Positions 11,805 through 23,334 of a stretch of 49,203 nucleotides of DNA are shown here, piece after piece (the stretch's first letter is position 1; each line of letters starts with the position of its first letter). Origin of the DNA: Branchiostoma floridae (taxonomy: Eukaryota > Chordata > Leptocardii > Amphioxiformes > Branchiostomatidae); the NCBI RefSeq assembly GCF_000003815.2, contig NC_049979.1, forward strand, positions 29,884,993-29,934,195. The letters are read 5' to 3'. Under the pieces are notes generated by a model, which was not told the DNA's origin, ran no database searches, and saw nothing but the letters and a program-made list of their open reading frames with translations. Both the position numbers and the translations under genes were made by a program.

Positions 11805-13277
11805 TGTTACCCCCCCCCCCATTATCCAGCCAGGGGGGAGGGGGATAAAAGTGCCCGCGACAACATTGACCTCCTATAGCTCCCAAAAGACTTATGCTAG
11901 AACAATAAAACTTGGTGAGATTTCCTAAGATATTGTTGGCAACAATTAAAAAAAAAGATTTGGTTTATGATTATGATTTTTCGTGTTGCCATCGCAACGG
12001 GTTTCTGAAAGGCAAATTTGACAAAAATCACTAATTTGGGTTTAACCCTCAAACCACCGTTTGGGGTCAAAACTGACCCCAGACGTATAGTGATGTGTGC
12101 CATTATGACATTTCTGGTTGAAAGCAAATTTCCTCTCATGGGTTTATTTGTATTATTATATATCATTTTATATGACGACGCCATGACGTCGCCAAATTGG
12201 TCGCCATCTTGAATTGTGACAGATGAGGTCATCAAATTAGCATAAATTATGAATATTGAATCTTGAAATTTACGTTGAATTTAAAAGATAACAAGTGTGG
12301 TTTGCCAAGAAAACCTTAAAACTTAAATGTTTAAGCCAAAAGTAGAAAATTGCGTCATAAATATGCCTGTCAGAATTCCGTTGCCATGGCAACATGAAAA
12401 TTGATGAACCTTTTTATGCACTTAAATTGCTTGCTACAACATTTTCTCAATAGGGACCAAGTTTGGTGGCCCTAGCATAAGCTATTCAGGGACTGTGTGA
12501 CATTGAATTTGGTGTGGGAATAAAAAAAAAAACTTACCCGGTCTCAATAGCGTTATTGCAAAATGTGGTCCTCATGATCATTTGCATAAATTATGATAAT
12601 GAATTAGAACCATTATTACCAAATCATGTCAAAATGTCGCAAATAGATTGTTGAAGCTATACATATATAAAAATCACAAAAAGAGTGACAAAAAATTGTA
12701 TTTGTACAAAACGCTATGGGGTCAGTTTTGACCCCATACAGTAATCTACGTTACAAAAAAAGGTACGGAGGTTTGAGGGTTAAACAAAGGGATTTTAAGA
12801 TTTTCCTGCTAAATTAAACTTCTTTTCATATATCTTTAATATCTAACAAATCTAGGATGAACATTTATAATTAAATTTTCGTAAATTATGCTAATAATGG
12901 TCAAAATCCAAGATGGCCGACAATATCATGATGAAAAGTATAACAAGCTTATTTTCACTCAGATTTCATCACTAATTGGTATTTTCTTACAGAAAACATT
13001 CATATGAACGTTTTTAATCCATTTTCATGAGGTTTTAGCGTTATATGTTGAAAAAAAATGAGAAAAAAAATCTTTAAAAAATTTAAATTGAAAAAATTTA
13101 AGGTTGATAATCCAAGATGTCGGATAGGTAAACTTTAGATGACGTCATTTTGACGTCGTTGCGTTGGCTTTTGACAACAGAAGTCTTATTACACTTAAAT
13201 ATTATTTAAAAAACCTTTATTTGTAACTTTTTGAGTGAGATATTTAGGTATTCTCGGAATTAATGGTAATTAGGAGT
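11805..13277 (+). mobile_element. Family C TTAA element with nested family B, right-arm copy
   Basis: Mirror copy of 2076-3558, with the same decayed ends and the same nested insertion at 12042-12783. It lacks one of the two adjacent CRE octamers of the left-arm copy (about 13140). Confidence 0.82.
12042..12783 (-). mobile_element. Family B TTAA element, right-arm copy
   Basis: Mirror of 2585-3328. Perfect RFX palindrome at 12380-12393 and a perfect octamer ATTTGCAT near 12590. Confidence 0.88.
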
Positions 13278-15349
13278 CATGGTGTCTGGTTTAGGGTTTG
13301 GAAAAAATATACCTCTGTTTTTTTCTCTCTCGAAACAAGTGTTTTTGTATAAGCTGTGTCTGTAAGATTTGCGATGTTTAAAGTGTAAGGTTTGGAGTAA
13401 ACTCACTGTTCTTCTCCCGGAACCTGTGTGTTTGTAAACCGTGTCCCTAAGGTGTCAAGTGCATGGTTCTCTCTGTTTTTCTTTCCGAGCCTGTGTGTTT
13501 ATAAAAGACGTGTCTGTTATATGTAAATCGTAAGGTTTGGAAAAATCCTACATTTTCTATCCAAGCCTGTGTGTTTGCAATAGCCGTGTCTGTAAAATAA
13601 TAAGTGTAGTGTTTGCAGAAAATCCTCTGTTTTTATCGCGGAAGTTGTATGTTTGTAAAAGCCATGTCTGTAAGAGTTGAAGTGTAAGGTTTGGAAAAAG
13701 TCCTCTGTTTCTCTCAGAACATGTGTGTTGGTAATAGCCATTTCTGTAAGGTGTAAAGTGTAAGGTTTTAAGTTATGTTTTACTTCTAGAACTTGACAGT
13801 GTGTGACTATAACATGTAAACTGTAGGGTTTGAAGAAAATCCTCTTTTTTTCTCATAACTGTTGTGTTTGTAAAAACCCTGTCCGTAAGATGTAAAATGT
13901 AATGTTTGGAGAAAATCCTCCGTTCTTTCACGGAACCTGCGTATTTCTACAAGCCGTGACTGTAAGATTCGCAGAGTAATGTATGAAAAAAAAATCCTTT
14001 GTTTTTCTTTCGGAACGTGTGTGTAGGTAATAGCCGTGTCTCTGAGATTCAAAGAGTAAGTTTTTGAGAACATTATCTGTTTTTCTCTTGAAGCCTGTCT
14101 GTAGTTAATAGCCGTGTTTGTGATATTAAAAGTGCAATGTTTAACCCGATTTGTGTTTTTGTAATAGCCGTCTCTGTAAGATGTTAAGTGCAAGGTTTGA
14201 AGAAAATCCACCGTTTTTTTTCTCGGTGTTTTTGTAATAACTGTATCTGTAAGATGTAAATTAAAGGGTTTGGATTTTTTCTCGGAACCTGTGTTTAGGT
14301 TATAGCCGTGTCTGTGAGATGTAAAGTGCAAGGTTCTAAGAAAATCTTTGTTTTTCTCTCCAAATCTGTGTGCTTGTAATAGCCGTGTCTGTAAGATGTA
14401 AAGTTAAAGCTTTGGAGAAAATCCCCCTTTTTTTCTCTCGGAACCTGTTTGTTTGTAAAAGTCGTGTCCTTTAGATGTAAAGTGTAAGGTTTGGAAATAA
14501 TCCTCTGTTTTTTTTTAGAACCTGTGTGTTTGTAATAGCCCTGTCTGTATAATGTAAATTGTACGGTTTGGAGAAAACCCTCTGTTTTTTCTCGTATTCT
14601 ATATGTTTGCATTTGCTGTGTCTGTAAGATGTGAAGTGTAAGGTTTGGAGAAAATCATTTTTTTTTTTACTTTGGAACCTGTATGCTTGTAAAGTAGTGT
14701 TTGTAAAATGTAAAGCTTAAGGTTTGTAGAATATTCTTTTTTCTCTCTCTCGGAACCTGTATGTTTGAAAAGCCGTGTCTGTAAGATGCAAAGTGTAAAG
14801 TTTTGAAATAATCCTCTGTGGGATTTTTTTCCGAACCTGTGTGTTTGTAATAGCCGTGTCTGAAAATGTGAATTGTAAGGTTTGCAGAAAACCCTATGTT
14901 AGTGTTTTCTCGGATTCTATATTTTATAATAGCCACGTCTGTAAGATATAAAGTGTAAGGTTTGGATTACATCCTCTTTTTTTTCTATTTCGGAAACTGT
15001 GTGTTTATAATATCAGTGTTGATGAGACTTAAAGTGTAAGGTTTTAAAAAAAATCTTCGTTTTTTTATCTCGGAAGCTGTATGTAAAAGCCGTGTCCGTA
15101 AGATGTACGTGCATGGTTCTGAGAAAATGTCCGTTTTTTTTTTCTCCAAGCCTATGTGTTTGTAAAAGCGGTGTCTGTAAAGTTTGAGGTTTGCGAAAAA
15201 TCCTATGTTGTTTATCCAAGTTTTTGTATTTTCCTTCTTGTAGCTGGTGTGTTTTTAATAGCCATGTCTGTAAGATGCAAGGTATACTGTTGGAGAAATT
15301 CCACTTTTTTTCTCTCGGAACCTGTGTATTTGAAAAAGCCGTAAATTTA
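13278..15349 (+). repeat. 78-bp minisatellite array, forward (palindrome 1 right arm)
   Basis: Mirror image of 32-2075, complete where that copy has N. The unit at 13285-13400 resembles the one at 10870-10990 more than its neighbours do, a hint of higher-order duplication. Confidence 0.92.
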
Positions 15350-15737
15350 ACCCTATCCAGACAGGGCTTTTTGGGCATTCCCTGGACTGAGGGTGGGGGG
15401 GGGGGCTCATCCTCTTCGTATTATTTAATACGGCTCATTGTACGATCACCAAATCTGCACGGAATGTTTTGCTAATCGAGTTTTATAATTCCTAATTTTT
15501 AAAAATCTTTATGACGTAATATGTCGTTATTATGACATCACTAATTGATTTTTTTGCTAAAACGGGGATTTCCCATAATACCTAAATACCTCAATCAAAA
15601 AGTTACCAATAAAGGCTTCTTATCAATATTTAAGTGTTTTAAGACTTCTGTTGTCAGAAAATGACGTCAAATGACGTCTAATAACGTCATACAATGACGT
15701 CATCTGTAGTTTAGCTATCCACCATCTTGTATTATTA

Positions 15738-16428
15738 GAGTCCATTCCAAGACACCATGAGGGTTTTTAGGCGATATTTATCATTAGTCTGAATTATTTT
15801 GAATAAAAGAATATCTGAGCCACAATAATTAAATTATTTTTAAAAAATTGACTGAGAAAGTACTCATATATTTGAATTCCTTTGAATATTTTAGAAACAT
15901 TTTGAAAGTAACTGTACAAAAATATCTTTATTTAGAATAATTGTGAAACCTCTGTGTGATTATTTGATGTTTACAAATATTTACAAAAAATAGTAAACCT
16001 CGCCAAATGGTTAAATTAGTTTATTGCCCCCATAAAAGTAAGCCCCATTGTTGTATCTGTATATTTTTAGATTTCACTGCTGGGTACTGGTGGATCCTTT
16101 GTGGTGGGCCATTGTTGCATGGCACCCAACCATACTTTGCAAGGATGTGTGAATTGCTATCTTCCCAGCCCACTGAACCATTTACAAAAAATGGTAGAAA
16201 ATGGTAAATAATGGTAGAATGCTGTTATCATTATTTAGAAACCATTAGAAGTATCCAATTTCACACCATGAATATTTCCAAAGTTTTACAGGACCAGGGA
16301 AATATTTATAAAGTCTTATCAATATTTAAGTGTTTTAAGACTTCTGTTGTCAGAAAATGACGTCAAATGACGTCTAATAACGTCATACAATGACGACAAA
16401 CATCCGCACGGTGTCTTGGAATGGACTC
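15738..16428. mobile_element. MITE with TA duplication and 19-bp perfect inverted ends
   Basis: The ends are GAGTCCATTCCAAGACACC and its exact reverse complement, flanked by TA at 15736-15737 and 16429-16430, as expected of a mariner/Tc1-type non-autonomous element. It is 691 bp with no transposase frame. Its last 120 bp contain an 82-base stretch (16314-16395) identical to the host element at 15618-15699. Confidence 0.85.
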
Positions 16429-16442
16429 TAACCTTTACTGTC

Positions 16443-17287
16443 TTAACCCTCAAGCACCCGACCTTTTTTTGCGACTAAAATGACCGAGTGGGGTCATTAT
16501 CATAATTTATGCAAAAGATCAGAAGGACCATCTTTTGCACTAAACCTATTCTGACCAGAGAGGGGAATTTTGATGCCCTCAGCAATCTTTATGTCGCATA
16601 ACTCATGAACGGCTACTGTTAAAGCTACGAAACTTGGTATTATATCACTAAATATTGTTAGCAAAATGTTTTTGTCAATAAAGTAAATTTATCATTATTT
16701 GGGGTTGCCATGGCAACGGAATTATGACAGGCATATTTTTGCCAAAATTTGCCAATTTCGATCTTAACAAGGTTTTCTTGGTAAACAATGCTTGTTTTCT
16801 TACAATAAAATTCTATGAAATTCAACACTATTTTCGTGATTTAAAATTTATAATTTATGCTAATTTAATGACGTCATTACTCCAAATCCAATATGGCCGC
16901 CCTTATTAGCTAAATGACGTCATAATGTCGTCATATTATATGGTGATGACACAGAAGTTTTTATGAGGATTTAGTTTTACATGTTTGTTATCTTCTGAAA
17001 GTTTGGTGGTGATACGATGAGTAGTTAGGGAGTGAGACTCAAAAGTTGTTTAAAAGCTGCACTGTTTTGCTGGGGTCCGTTTGGACCCCAGACGGACTGA
17101 TCACGGACTTTCTTTATAGTTTCCACAGTATTGTACCAATCTTCATAAAATTTTAGGAGAAGGTATAGAAGATATTGGCTGACAAAGTCACGGAAGGAAT
17201 TTTTCTTCAGATTAAAAATGGTCAAATGGTACTTTAAAATTTACTCCTGGGGACCAAATGGACCCCACTCGGGTGTTTGAGGGTTAA
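16443..17287 (+). mobile_element. Family A TTAA element nested in family C
   Basis: It runs from TTAACCCTCAAGCACCCGACC to CGGGTGTTTGAGGGTTAA, 845 bp. A deletion near the left end fuses GAGTGGGGTC to CATTATCATAATTTATGC. It has an RFX palindrome at 16704-16717, CRE octamers at 16869 and 16915, and a hairpin-forming CTGGGGTCCGTTTGGACCCC at about 17070. Confidence 0.87.
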
Positions 17288-17694
17288 GATACATTTTTTT
17301 CAGCATAACGCTAAAACAACATGGAAATGGATTAAAACGTTCAGATGAATGTTTTCTGTAAGAAAATACCAAGTAGTGATGAAGTCCGAGTGAAAATAAG
17401 ATGGTTATACTTTTCATCATAATATTGACGGCCATCTTGGATTTTGAGCAATTACGTCATCTCATTAGCATGATTTATGAATATTTAATTATCAATGTTC
17501 AACTAAGATGCGTAAGACATTAAAGATATATGAAAAGAAGTTAAGTTTAGCAAGAAAATCTTAAAATCCCACTGTTTAAACCAAAATTAGTGATTTTTGT
17601 AAAATTTGCCTAGCACAAGCCGTCCGGGAGTTATACGACGTCAAAGTTGGCGCAGGCACTTTTAGCCCCCCTCCCCCAGTCTGGATAGGGTTAA

Positions 17695-17820
17695 GGCGCA
17701 AATTGTAAGGTTTCAAGAAATTCTCTGTATTTGTCTTGGAACATGTGTGTTTGTAAAAGGCATGACTGTAAGATAGGAAATGTAAGATTTTTAGAAACCC
17801 TCTGTTTTTTTCTCCGTAAC
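17695..17820 (+). repeat. 78-bp minisatellite remnant
   Basis: About one and a half units between two family C elements. Confidence 0.85.
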
Positions 17821-18094
17821 CAAATTTGCAGGGAATGTTATGCTCATCGAGTTTTATAATTCCTAAATTTTCTTAAAGTTTATGACGTAATTATGACGTC
17901 ACTTTTTGTGCTAAACGGGCATTTCCGATAATACCTAAATATCTCGGTCAAAAAGCTAGCAAGAAAGGCTTCTTATCAATATTTAAGTGTTTAAAGACTT
18001 CTGTTGTCAGAAAATGACGTCAAAATGACGTCAAATAACGTCATACAATGACGCCAGCTGTAGTTTAGATATCCGCCATTTTGGATTATCAATC
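17821..18094 (-). mobile_element. Family C fragment
   Basis: Matches the region after the first 100 bp of family C (CAAATTTGCAGGGAATG onward), abruptly joined to minisatellite on the left and interrupted by family A on the right. CRE octamer at 17894. Confidence 0.75.
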
Positions 18095-18451
18095 TTAAAC
18101 CTCAAGCACCCGACCTTTTTTGCGACTTAAATGACCGAGTGGGGTCCAAACGGACCCCAAAATGTTTTGTTCATAGAATCTCTGTTCCAATTACTATTGG
18201 TGATCATTGTGCATACATTGCTTCGTCAATGTAAGAGGAATATTTCGACATGTTAAGGTGTTTCTAATTCCACCTCATTATCATAATTTATGCAAAAGAT
18301 CAGAAGGACCATCTTTTGCACTAAACTTATTCTGACCAGATAGGGGAATTTTGAGGCCCTCAGCAATCTTTATGTCGCATAACTCATGAACGGCTACTGC
18401 TAAAGCTACGAATCTTGGTATTATATCACTGTGTTCCGGCCAGATACTGTC
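18095..18451 (+). mobile_element. Family A TTAA element, 5' part, cut by gap
   Basis: It starts TTAAACCTCAAGCACCCGACC (first C of the end mutated to A) and contains GGGGTCCAAACGGACCCC. It disappears into a 100-N gap with minisatellite on the far side. Its left flank is the same family C site as at 23335, so both may descend from one insertion. Confidence 0.78.
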
Positions 18452-18551
18452 NNNNNNNNNNNNNNNNNNNNNNNNNNNNNNNNNNNNNNNNNNNNNNNNN
18501 NNNNNNNNNNNNNNNNNNNNNNNNNNNNNNNNNNNNNNNNNNNNNNNNNNN
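18452..18551. other. Assembly gap, 100 N
   Basis: Placeholder-like. Swallows most of a family A element. Confidence 0.95.
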
Positions 18552-19855
18552 CCTCGGAACATGTGTAATCTTTTAAAAGACATGTCTGTAAAAAACAGTC
18601 TTATATTTGGATTAAATCCTCCTTTTGGCGGAACCTGTGTGTTTGTAAAAGCGGTGTCTGTAAGATGTAAGTGCAAGTTTTGGAGAAAATCCACTTTTTT
18701 TTCTCTCAGAACATTTTAGTTTGTAAGAGCCGTGTCTGTAAGAGAGAAATTGAAAAGGTTTGGAGAAAACCCCCCTTTTTTCCGAACCTTTGTGTAAAAG
18801 CCATGTCTGTAAGAGGTAAAGTGTAAGGTTTGGAAAAAATCCTCTGTTTTCTCCTGTGATTTGTAATAGCCGTGTCTTTAAGATCCTAGAGGTGTAAGGT
18901 TTGAAGAAAATCGAGAAAATCCAGTTTTTTTCCTTTCGAAACCTATGTGTTTGTTAAAGCCGTGTCTGTAAGATGTAAAGTGTAATGTTTGGAGAAAGTC
19001 TGACGTTTTATTTTCGGAACATGTGTTTTCTAATAGCATTGACTATAAGATTAGAAGAGTAAAGTTTGAAAAAAAGATACTCTGTTTTTCTCTCAGAAAC
19101 TGTGTATTTGTAATAGCCATTTTTGAAAGATATGAAATTTAGGGCTATGAAACAATCCTCCATTTTTCGCGGAACCTGTGTGTTTTTTATAGCCGTGTGT
19201 GTAAAGATGTAAAGTTCAAGGTTCGTAGAATATTCCCCTATTTTTCTCTTTGAACTTAAATGATTTCAATAGCCGTGTCGTTAAGATGTAAAGTTTAAAT
19301 TTGGGAGAAAATCCTTTTTTTTTTCTCTCGGAACCTGTCTGTTGTACAAGCCGTGTCTGTGAGATTTCAAGTGGAAGGATTGGAGAAAATATCTTAGTAT
19401 TTTTTATCGGAACCTGTGATTTTGTGAAAGCCGTTTCTGTAAAAGGTAAAGTGTAGTGTTTGGAGAAAATCTTCTGTTTTTTCTCGGATTATGTGTGTTT
19501 GTAATGTCTTTTTGATAAAAACTGTAAGGATTGGAGAAAAATCTCCTTTTTTTGGAACCTGTGTCTTTGCAAAGGCCATGTCTGTAAGAGTTGTAATGTA
19601 AGGTTTGGAGAGGAACCCCTGTTTTCTCTTAGAACATGTGTGTTTGTAATAGCCACTTCTGTAATATGTAAAGTGTAAGGTTTGCAGAAAATCGTCTCTT
19701 TTTTCTCGGACCTTTGTGTTTGTAAAAGCCGTGTCTGTATGATATAAGGATTTAAGAAAGCTTTTCTTTAGTGAACTGAAAAGTTAATTCAAATTTTCCA
19801 TTCTTTGGGGATCTTTTTTAACGCCGTATCCGTATGATGTAATGATTTAAGAAAG
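18552..19855 (+). repeat. 78-bp minisatellite array, forward
   Basis: About 17 units between N gaps at 18452-18551 and 19856-20192. The last units (from 19740) are more diverged. Confidence 0.9.
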
Positions 19856-20192
19856 NNNNNNNNNNNNNNNNNNNNNNNNNNNNNNNNNNNNNNNNNNNNN
19901 NNNNNNNNNNNNNNNNNNNNNNNNNNNNNNNNNNNNNNNNNNNNNNNNNNNNNNNNNNNNNNNNNNNNNNNNNNNNNNNNNNNNNNNNNNNNNNNNNNNN
20001 NNNNNNNNNNNNNNNNNNNNNNNNNNNNNNNNNNNNNNNNNNNNNNNNNNNNNNNNNNNNNNNNNNNNNNNNNNNNNNNNNNNNNNNNNNNNNNNNNNNN
20101 NNNNNNNNNNNNNNNNNNNNNNNNNNNNNNNNNNNNNNNNNNNNNNNNNNNNNNNNNNNNNNNNNNNNNNNNNNNNNNNNNNNNNNNNNNNN
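19856..20192. other. Assembly gap, 337 N
   Basis: Hides the left end of a family B element. Confidence 0.95.
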
Positions 20193-20833
20193 CGCCTGAA
20201 TGGCTTACGCTAGGGCCACCAAACTTGGTAATTTTTCAGAAAAAGTAAATAACAAACATTTTGAGTGAACAAAATATGTTCATCATTTTCATGTTGCCAT
20301 GGCAACGGAATTCTGACAGACATATTCATTACGAAATTTTCTAATTTTGTATTAAACATTTAAGTTTTAAGGTTTTTTTGGCAAATAAGAGTTGTTTATC
20401 ACATCTTATAAAGTTCAACGTAAATTTCATGACTCAATTTTCTTAATTTATGCTAATTTGATGACGTCATCGGTCAAAATCCAAGATGACGGCTGATAGA
20501 TGACGTCTTAATGTCGTCATATAACACGATAATGGCACAAAAGTTGTTACAATGATTTTGGCTTACATATTCATCATTCTCTGAAACTTTCGTGATCCTA
20601 CAATAACTAATTTAGGTGTGAGTCGCAAAATGTGTTTAAAAAATGCTGGGGTCAGTTTTGACCCCACTGGACCATGCATAAACTTTCTAGGATAACTTAA
20701 TCAACAATGAGCCGATCTCGGTAAAAACGTACAAGAAGTTATAAGACATATATACAAACAAACTCCTGGAAGGAAAATTGTTTTCGACCAGAAATGACAT
20801 AATGGCACACATTGATAGTGGTTTGAGGGTTAA
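20193..20833 (+). mobile_element. Family B TTAA element, left end in gap
   Basis: It emerges from the 337-N gap at the internal CTAGGGCCACCAAACTTGG segment and ends GGTTTGAGGGTTAA. RFX palindrome at 20293-20306; GGGGTCAGTTTTGACCCC near 20645. It also shows the empty site for the family A insertion found at 32320. Confidence 0.82.
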
Positions 20834-21131
20834 AGAATGTACTCGCTTTTTTCTCCCGGAACCTGTGTGTTTGTAATTGCCGTGTCAGTAATATGTAAAG
20901 CATAATTATAAGGTTTGGAGAAAATCATCTGTTTTTTTTTTCTTACGGAACCTGTGTGTCAGCAATTGCCGTGACTGTAATATTAAAATATTAATGATTG
21001 AATAAAATCCTTCTATTTTAAGAACCCGTGTGTTTGTAATTACCGTGGCAGTAAAATGTAAAGGGTAAGGTTTGAAGAAAATCCTCTTTTTTTTCGGAAC
21101 CTGTGTGTCTGTAATTGGCGTGACTGTAAGA
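20834..21131 (+). repeat. 78-bp minisatellite block
   Basis: About four units bounded by a TTAA element on each side (ending 20833, starting 21132). Confidence 0.9.
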
Positions 21132-21781
21132 TTAACCCTCAAGCACCCGACCTTTTTCTGCGACTAAAATGACCGAGTGGGGTCCAAACGGACCCCAAAA
21201 TGTTTTGTTCATAAAATCTCAGTACCATTTCTTATCGGCGATCATTGTATGGTTTTTTTGGTTTTATTTCATGGTTTTATTGCTAGATCAAACTTGTTTA
21301 TTAATATCATTAACATCCTGTGTAATTTTAAGTCACATTTCAAATCAAATATTCATAATTTATGCTAATTTGATGATGTCATGTGTCAAAATCCAAGATG
21401 GCGGACAAATCTTGTCATTTTCTGACGTCATATACACGTCAGTGTCGTCGTCATTGGCAACAAAAGTCTTGGCAGACTTAGACACTAATAAGATAAGCTT
21501 TATAGTCATCATTTTGTTTAATACATATATGTATAGCGGAAATTTCATATTTTGACGATTTTAGCCCAAAATATGACATTATGACGTCATAATTACGTCA
21601 TATTACGTCATAACTATACCAAAATTACAGGAAATATAAAACTTCACTAGTACATCATTCCCTCAAAATTGGTGATCGTAACCGAAGCCGTTTTGAAATT
21701 ACGAAGGGGGGAGGGGGGGGGGTCAAAAGGGCCCCCCTTGGTCCCAGGAATCCCCAAAAAGCCTGGTCTAGATAGGGTTAA
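21132..21781 (+). mobile_element. Chimeric TTAA element: family A left end, family C right end
   Basis: The left end TTAACCCTCAAGCACCCGACC with GGGGTCCAAACGGACCCC is family A. The right end CCCAAAAAGCCTGGTCTAGATAGGGTTAA (read in two pieces) is family C. The whole is 650 bp and flanked by TTAA on both sides, so it may have moved as a unit. CCAAGATGGCGG occurs near 21396. Confidence 0.8.
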
Positions 21782-23051
21782 GGTTTAGAGAAAATCATCT
21801 GTTTCTTCTCTTGACTCATGTGTGCTTGTAATAGCCGTGTCATAAAGATAGAAAGTGTAACGTTTTGGAAAAATCCTTCGTTTTTTCGGAACTTGTAAGT
21901 TTGTAATATCGGTGACTGTAAGATTAAAAGAGTAATGTGTGTATAAAATCCACCCTTTTTGTAGAAACCTTTGTGTTTGTAAAACCCGCGTGTAAAAGAT
22001 TTAAAATGGTAGTGATTGTATAAAATCCTTCGTTTTTCTCGGAACCTGTGTGTATGTAAAAGCCGTGTCTGTAAAATGTATGATGCAAGGTTTGAAGGAA
22101 ATCCTCCTTTTTTGTTGTTGTAGCAGGTGTGTTTGTAAAAGCCGCCTGTGTGATATGTAAGGTGTGATGTTTGGAGAAATTCCCCTTTTTCTCTCCCGGA
22201 ACCTGTGTATTTGTAAATGCCGCGACTTAAGGCGTAAAGTGCAAGGTTTGATGAAAATCCTCTGTCTTTTTGTCTTTGAACCTGTTTGTTTGTAATAGCT
22301 GAGTCCGTAAGATGTAAATTGTAAGGTTTGCAGAAAAAAGTGTAATGTTCGGAGGAAATCCTATTTTTTTTTTCTTTTTCTCGGAACCTGTGTGTTCGTT
22401 AAAGCCATGTCTGTAAGACAAAAAAAGTAAGGTTTCTAGAAACCCTCTGTTTTTTTTTTTCTTGCAACCTGTTTGTTTGTAAAAGCCGTGTCTTTTAAAA
22501 GTAAAGTGTTAGGTATAGAGAAAATGATCTGTTCTCTCTCAGAATCTGTCTATTTGCGGAGAAAACGGAGAAAATCCTGTTTCCTTTTTCTCGGAACTCG
22601 TGTGTAGGTAATAACCGTGCCAATAAAATTTTAAGTGCATGGTTTGGAGGAAACTATCTGTTGTTATTTTTTTCTTGGAACCTGTGTGTTTGTAATAGCC
22701 GTGGCTGTAAGATGTAAAGTTTTAGGTTTGGAAAAAAATCCGTCTTTCGTTCTCTCGGAACCTCTGTGTTTGTAATAGCCGTGTCTGTAATAGGTGAAGT
22801 TGAGTGTTTGGAGAAAATACTCTGTTTTTTTTTTCTCGCAACATGTCTGTTTGTAAAAGGCGTGTCTGTAAGATAGAAAATGCAAGGTCTGGAGAAAACC
22901 CTCTTTTTTTCTCGTAACCTTTGTGTTGGTAAAAGCCGGGTCTGTAAGATGTAAGGAAGAAAAAATTGAGAAAATACCTTGTTTTTTTCGGAACCTGTGC
23001 TTTTGTAAAAGCTGTGTCTGTATGATAAAGTGTAATGTTAAATGAAATTCA
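21782..23051 (+). repeat. 78-bp minisatellite array, forward
   Basis: About 16 units from the TTAA end of the chimeric element to the 108-N gap. Confidence 0.9.
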
Positions 23052-23159
23052 NNNNNNNNNNNNNNNNNNNNNNNNNNNNNNNNNNNNNNNNNNNNNNNNN
23101 NNNNNNNNNNNNNNNNNNNNNNNNNNNNNNNNNNNNNNNNNNNNNNNNNNNNNNNNNNN
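23052..23159. other. Assembly gap, 108 N
   Basis: Followed by about 140 bases (23160-23300) of unassigned sequence. Confidence 0.95.
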
Positions 23160-23300
23160 TGTCGAAAACAACCTAGACTGTAGCTTTGTGCTATTTACTG
23201 ACTACTACAGAGTTTCTAAACAGAGTTTCTTAACACAGCAAAATGCAGAGTAAGCCTGAAAGGGCCACCAGCGAATCTCCCCTAGCTAATTGTTCCCCTG

Positions 23301-23334
23301 TAGTTTAGATATCCGCTATTTTGGATTATCAATC
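23301..23334 (-). mobile_element. Short family C scrap flanking a family A insertion
   Basis: Matches the 34 bases just left of the family A element at 18095, showing the insertion site inside family C. Confidence 0.6.

Larger units (their letters stand above)
11616..15377. repeat. Palindrome 1, right arm
   Basis: This is the reverse complement of 1-3756. The left arm's 171-N run (1895-2065) corresponds to exactly 171 real bases here (13291-13461). The lectin gene and both copies of its first exon sit in the spacer. Confidence 0.93.
15350..17694 (-). mobile_element. Family C TTAA element with two nested insertions
   Basis: It starts TTAACCCTATCCAGACAGGG and ends CAGTCTGGATAGGGTTAA. Removing the nested elements at 15738-16428 and 16443-17287 leaves about 0.8 kb that lines up with the intact 5739-6503 copy in reverse. 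Its TTAA start is also the outer limit of the minisatellite block on its left. Confidence 0.88.

Noticed and set aside
13807-14612. Long open frames in the minisatellite encoding 26-residue repeats (QTLHFTSYRHGYYKHTG)
   Set aside because: The unit is about 78 bp, a multiple of three, so frames stay open by chance. Units vary by one or two bases and shift the frame, no array keeps one frame throughout, and starts and ends are arbitrary.
18281-18694. 137-codon frame with a unique tail next to the gap at 18452
   Set aside because: It runs through 100 N of unknown true length and joins element sequence to minisatellite.
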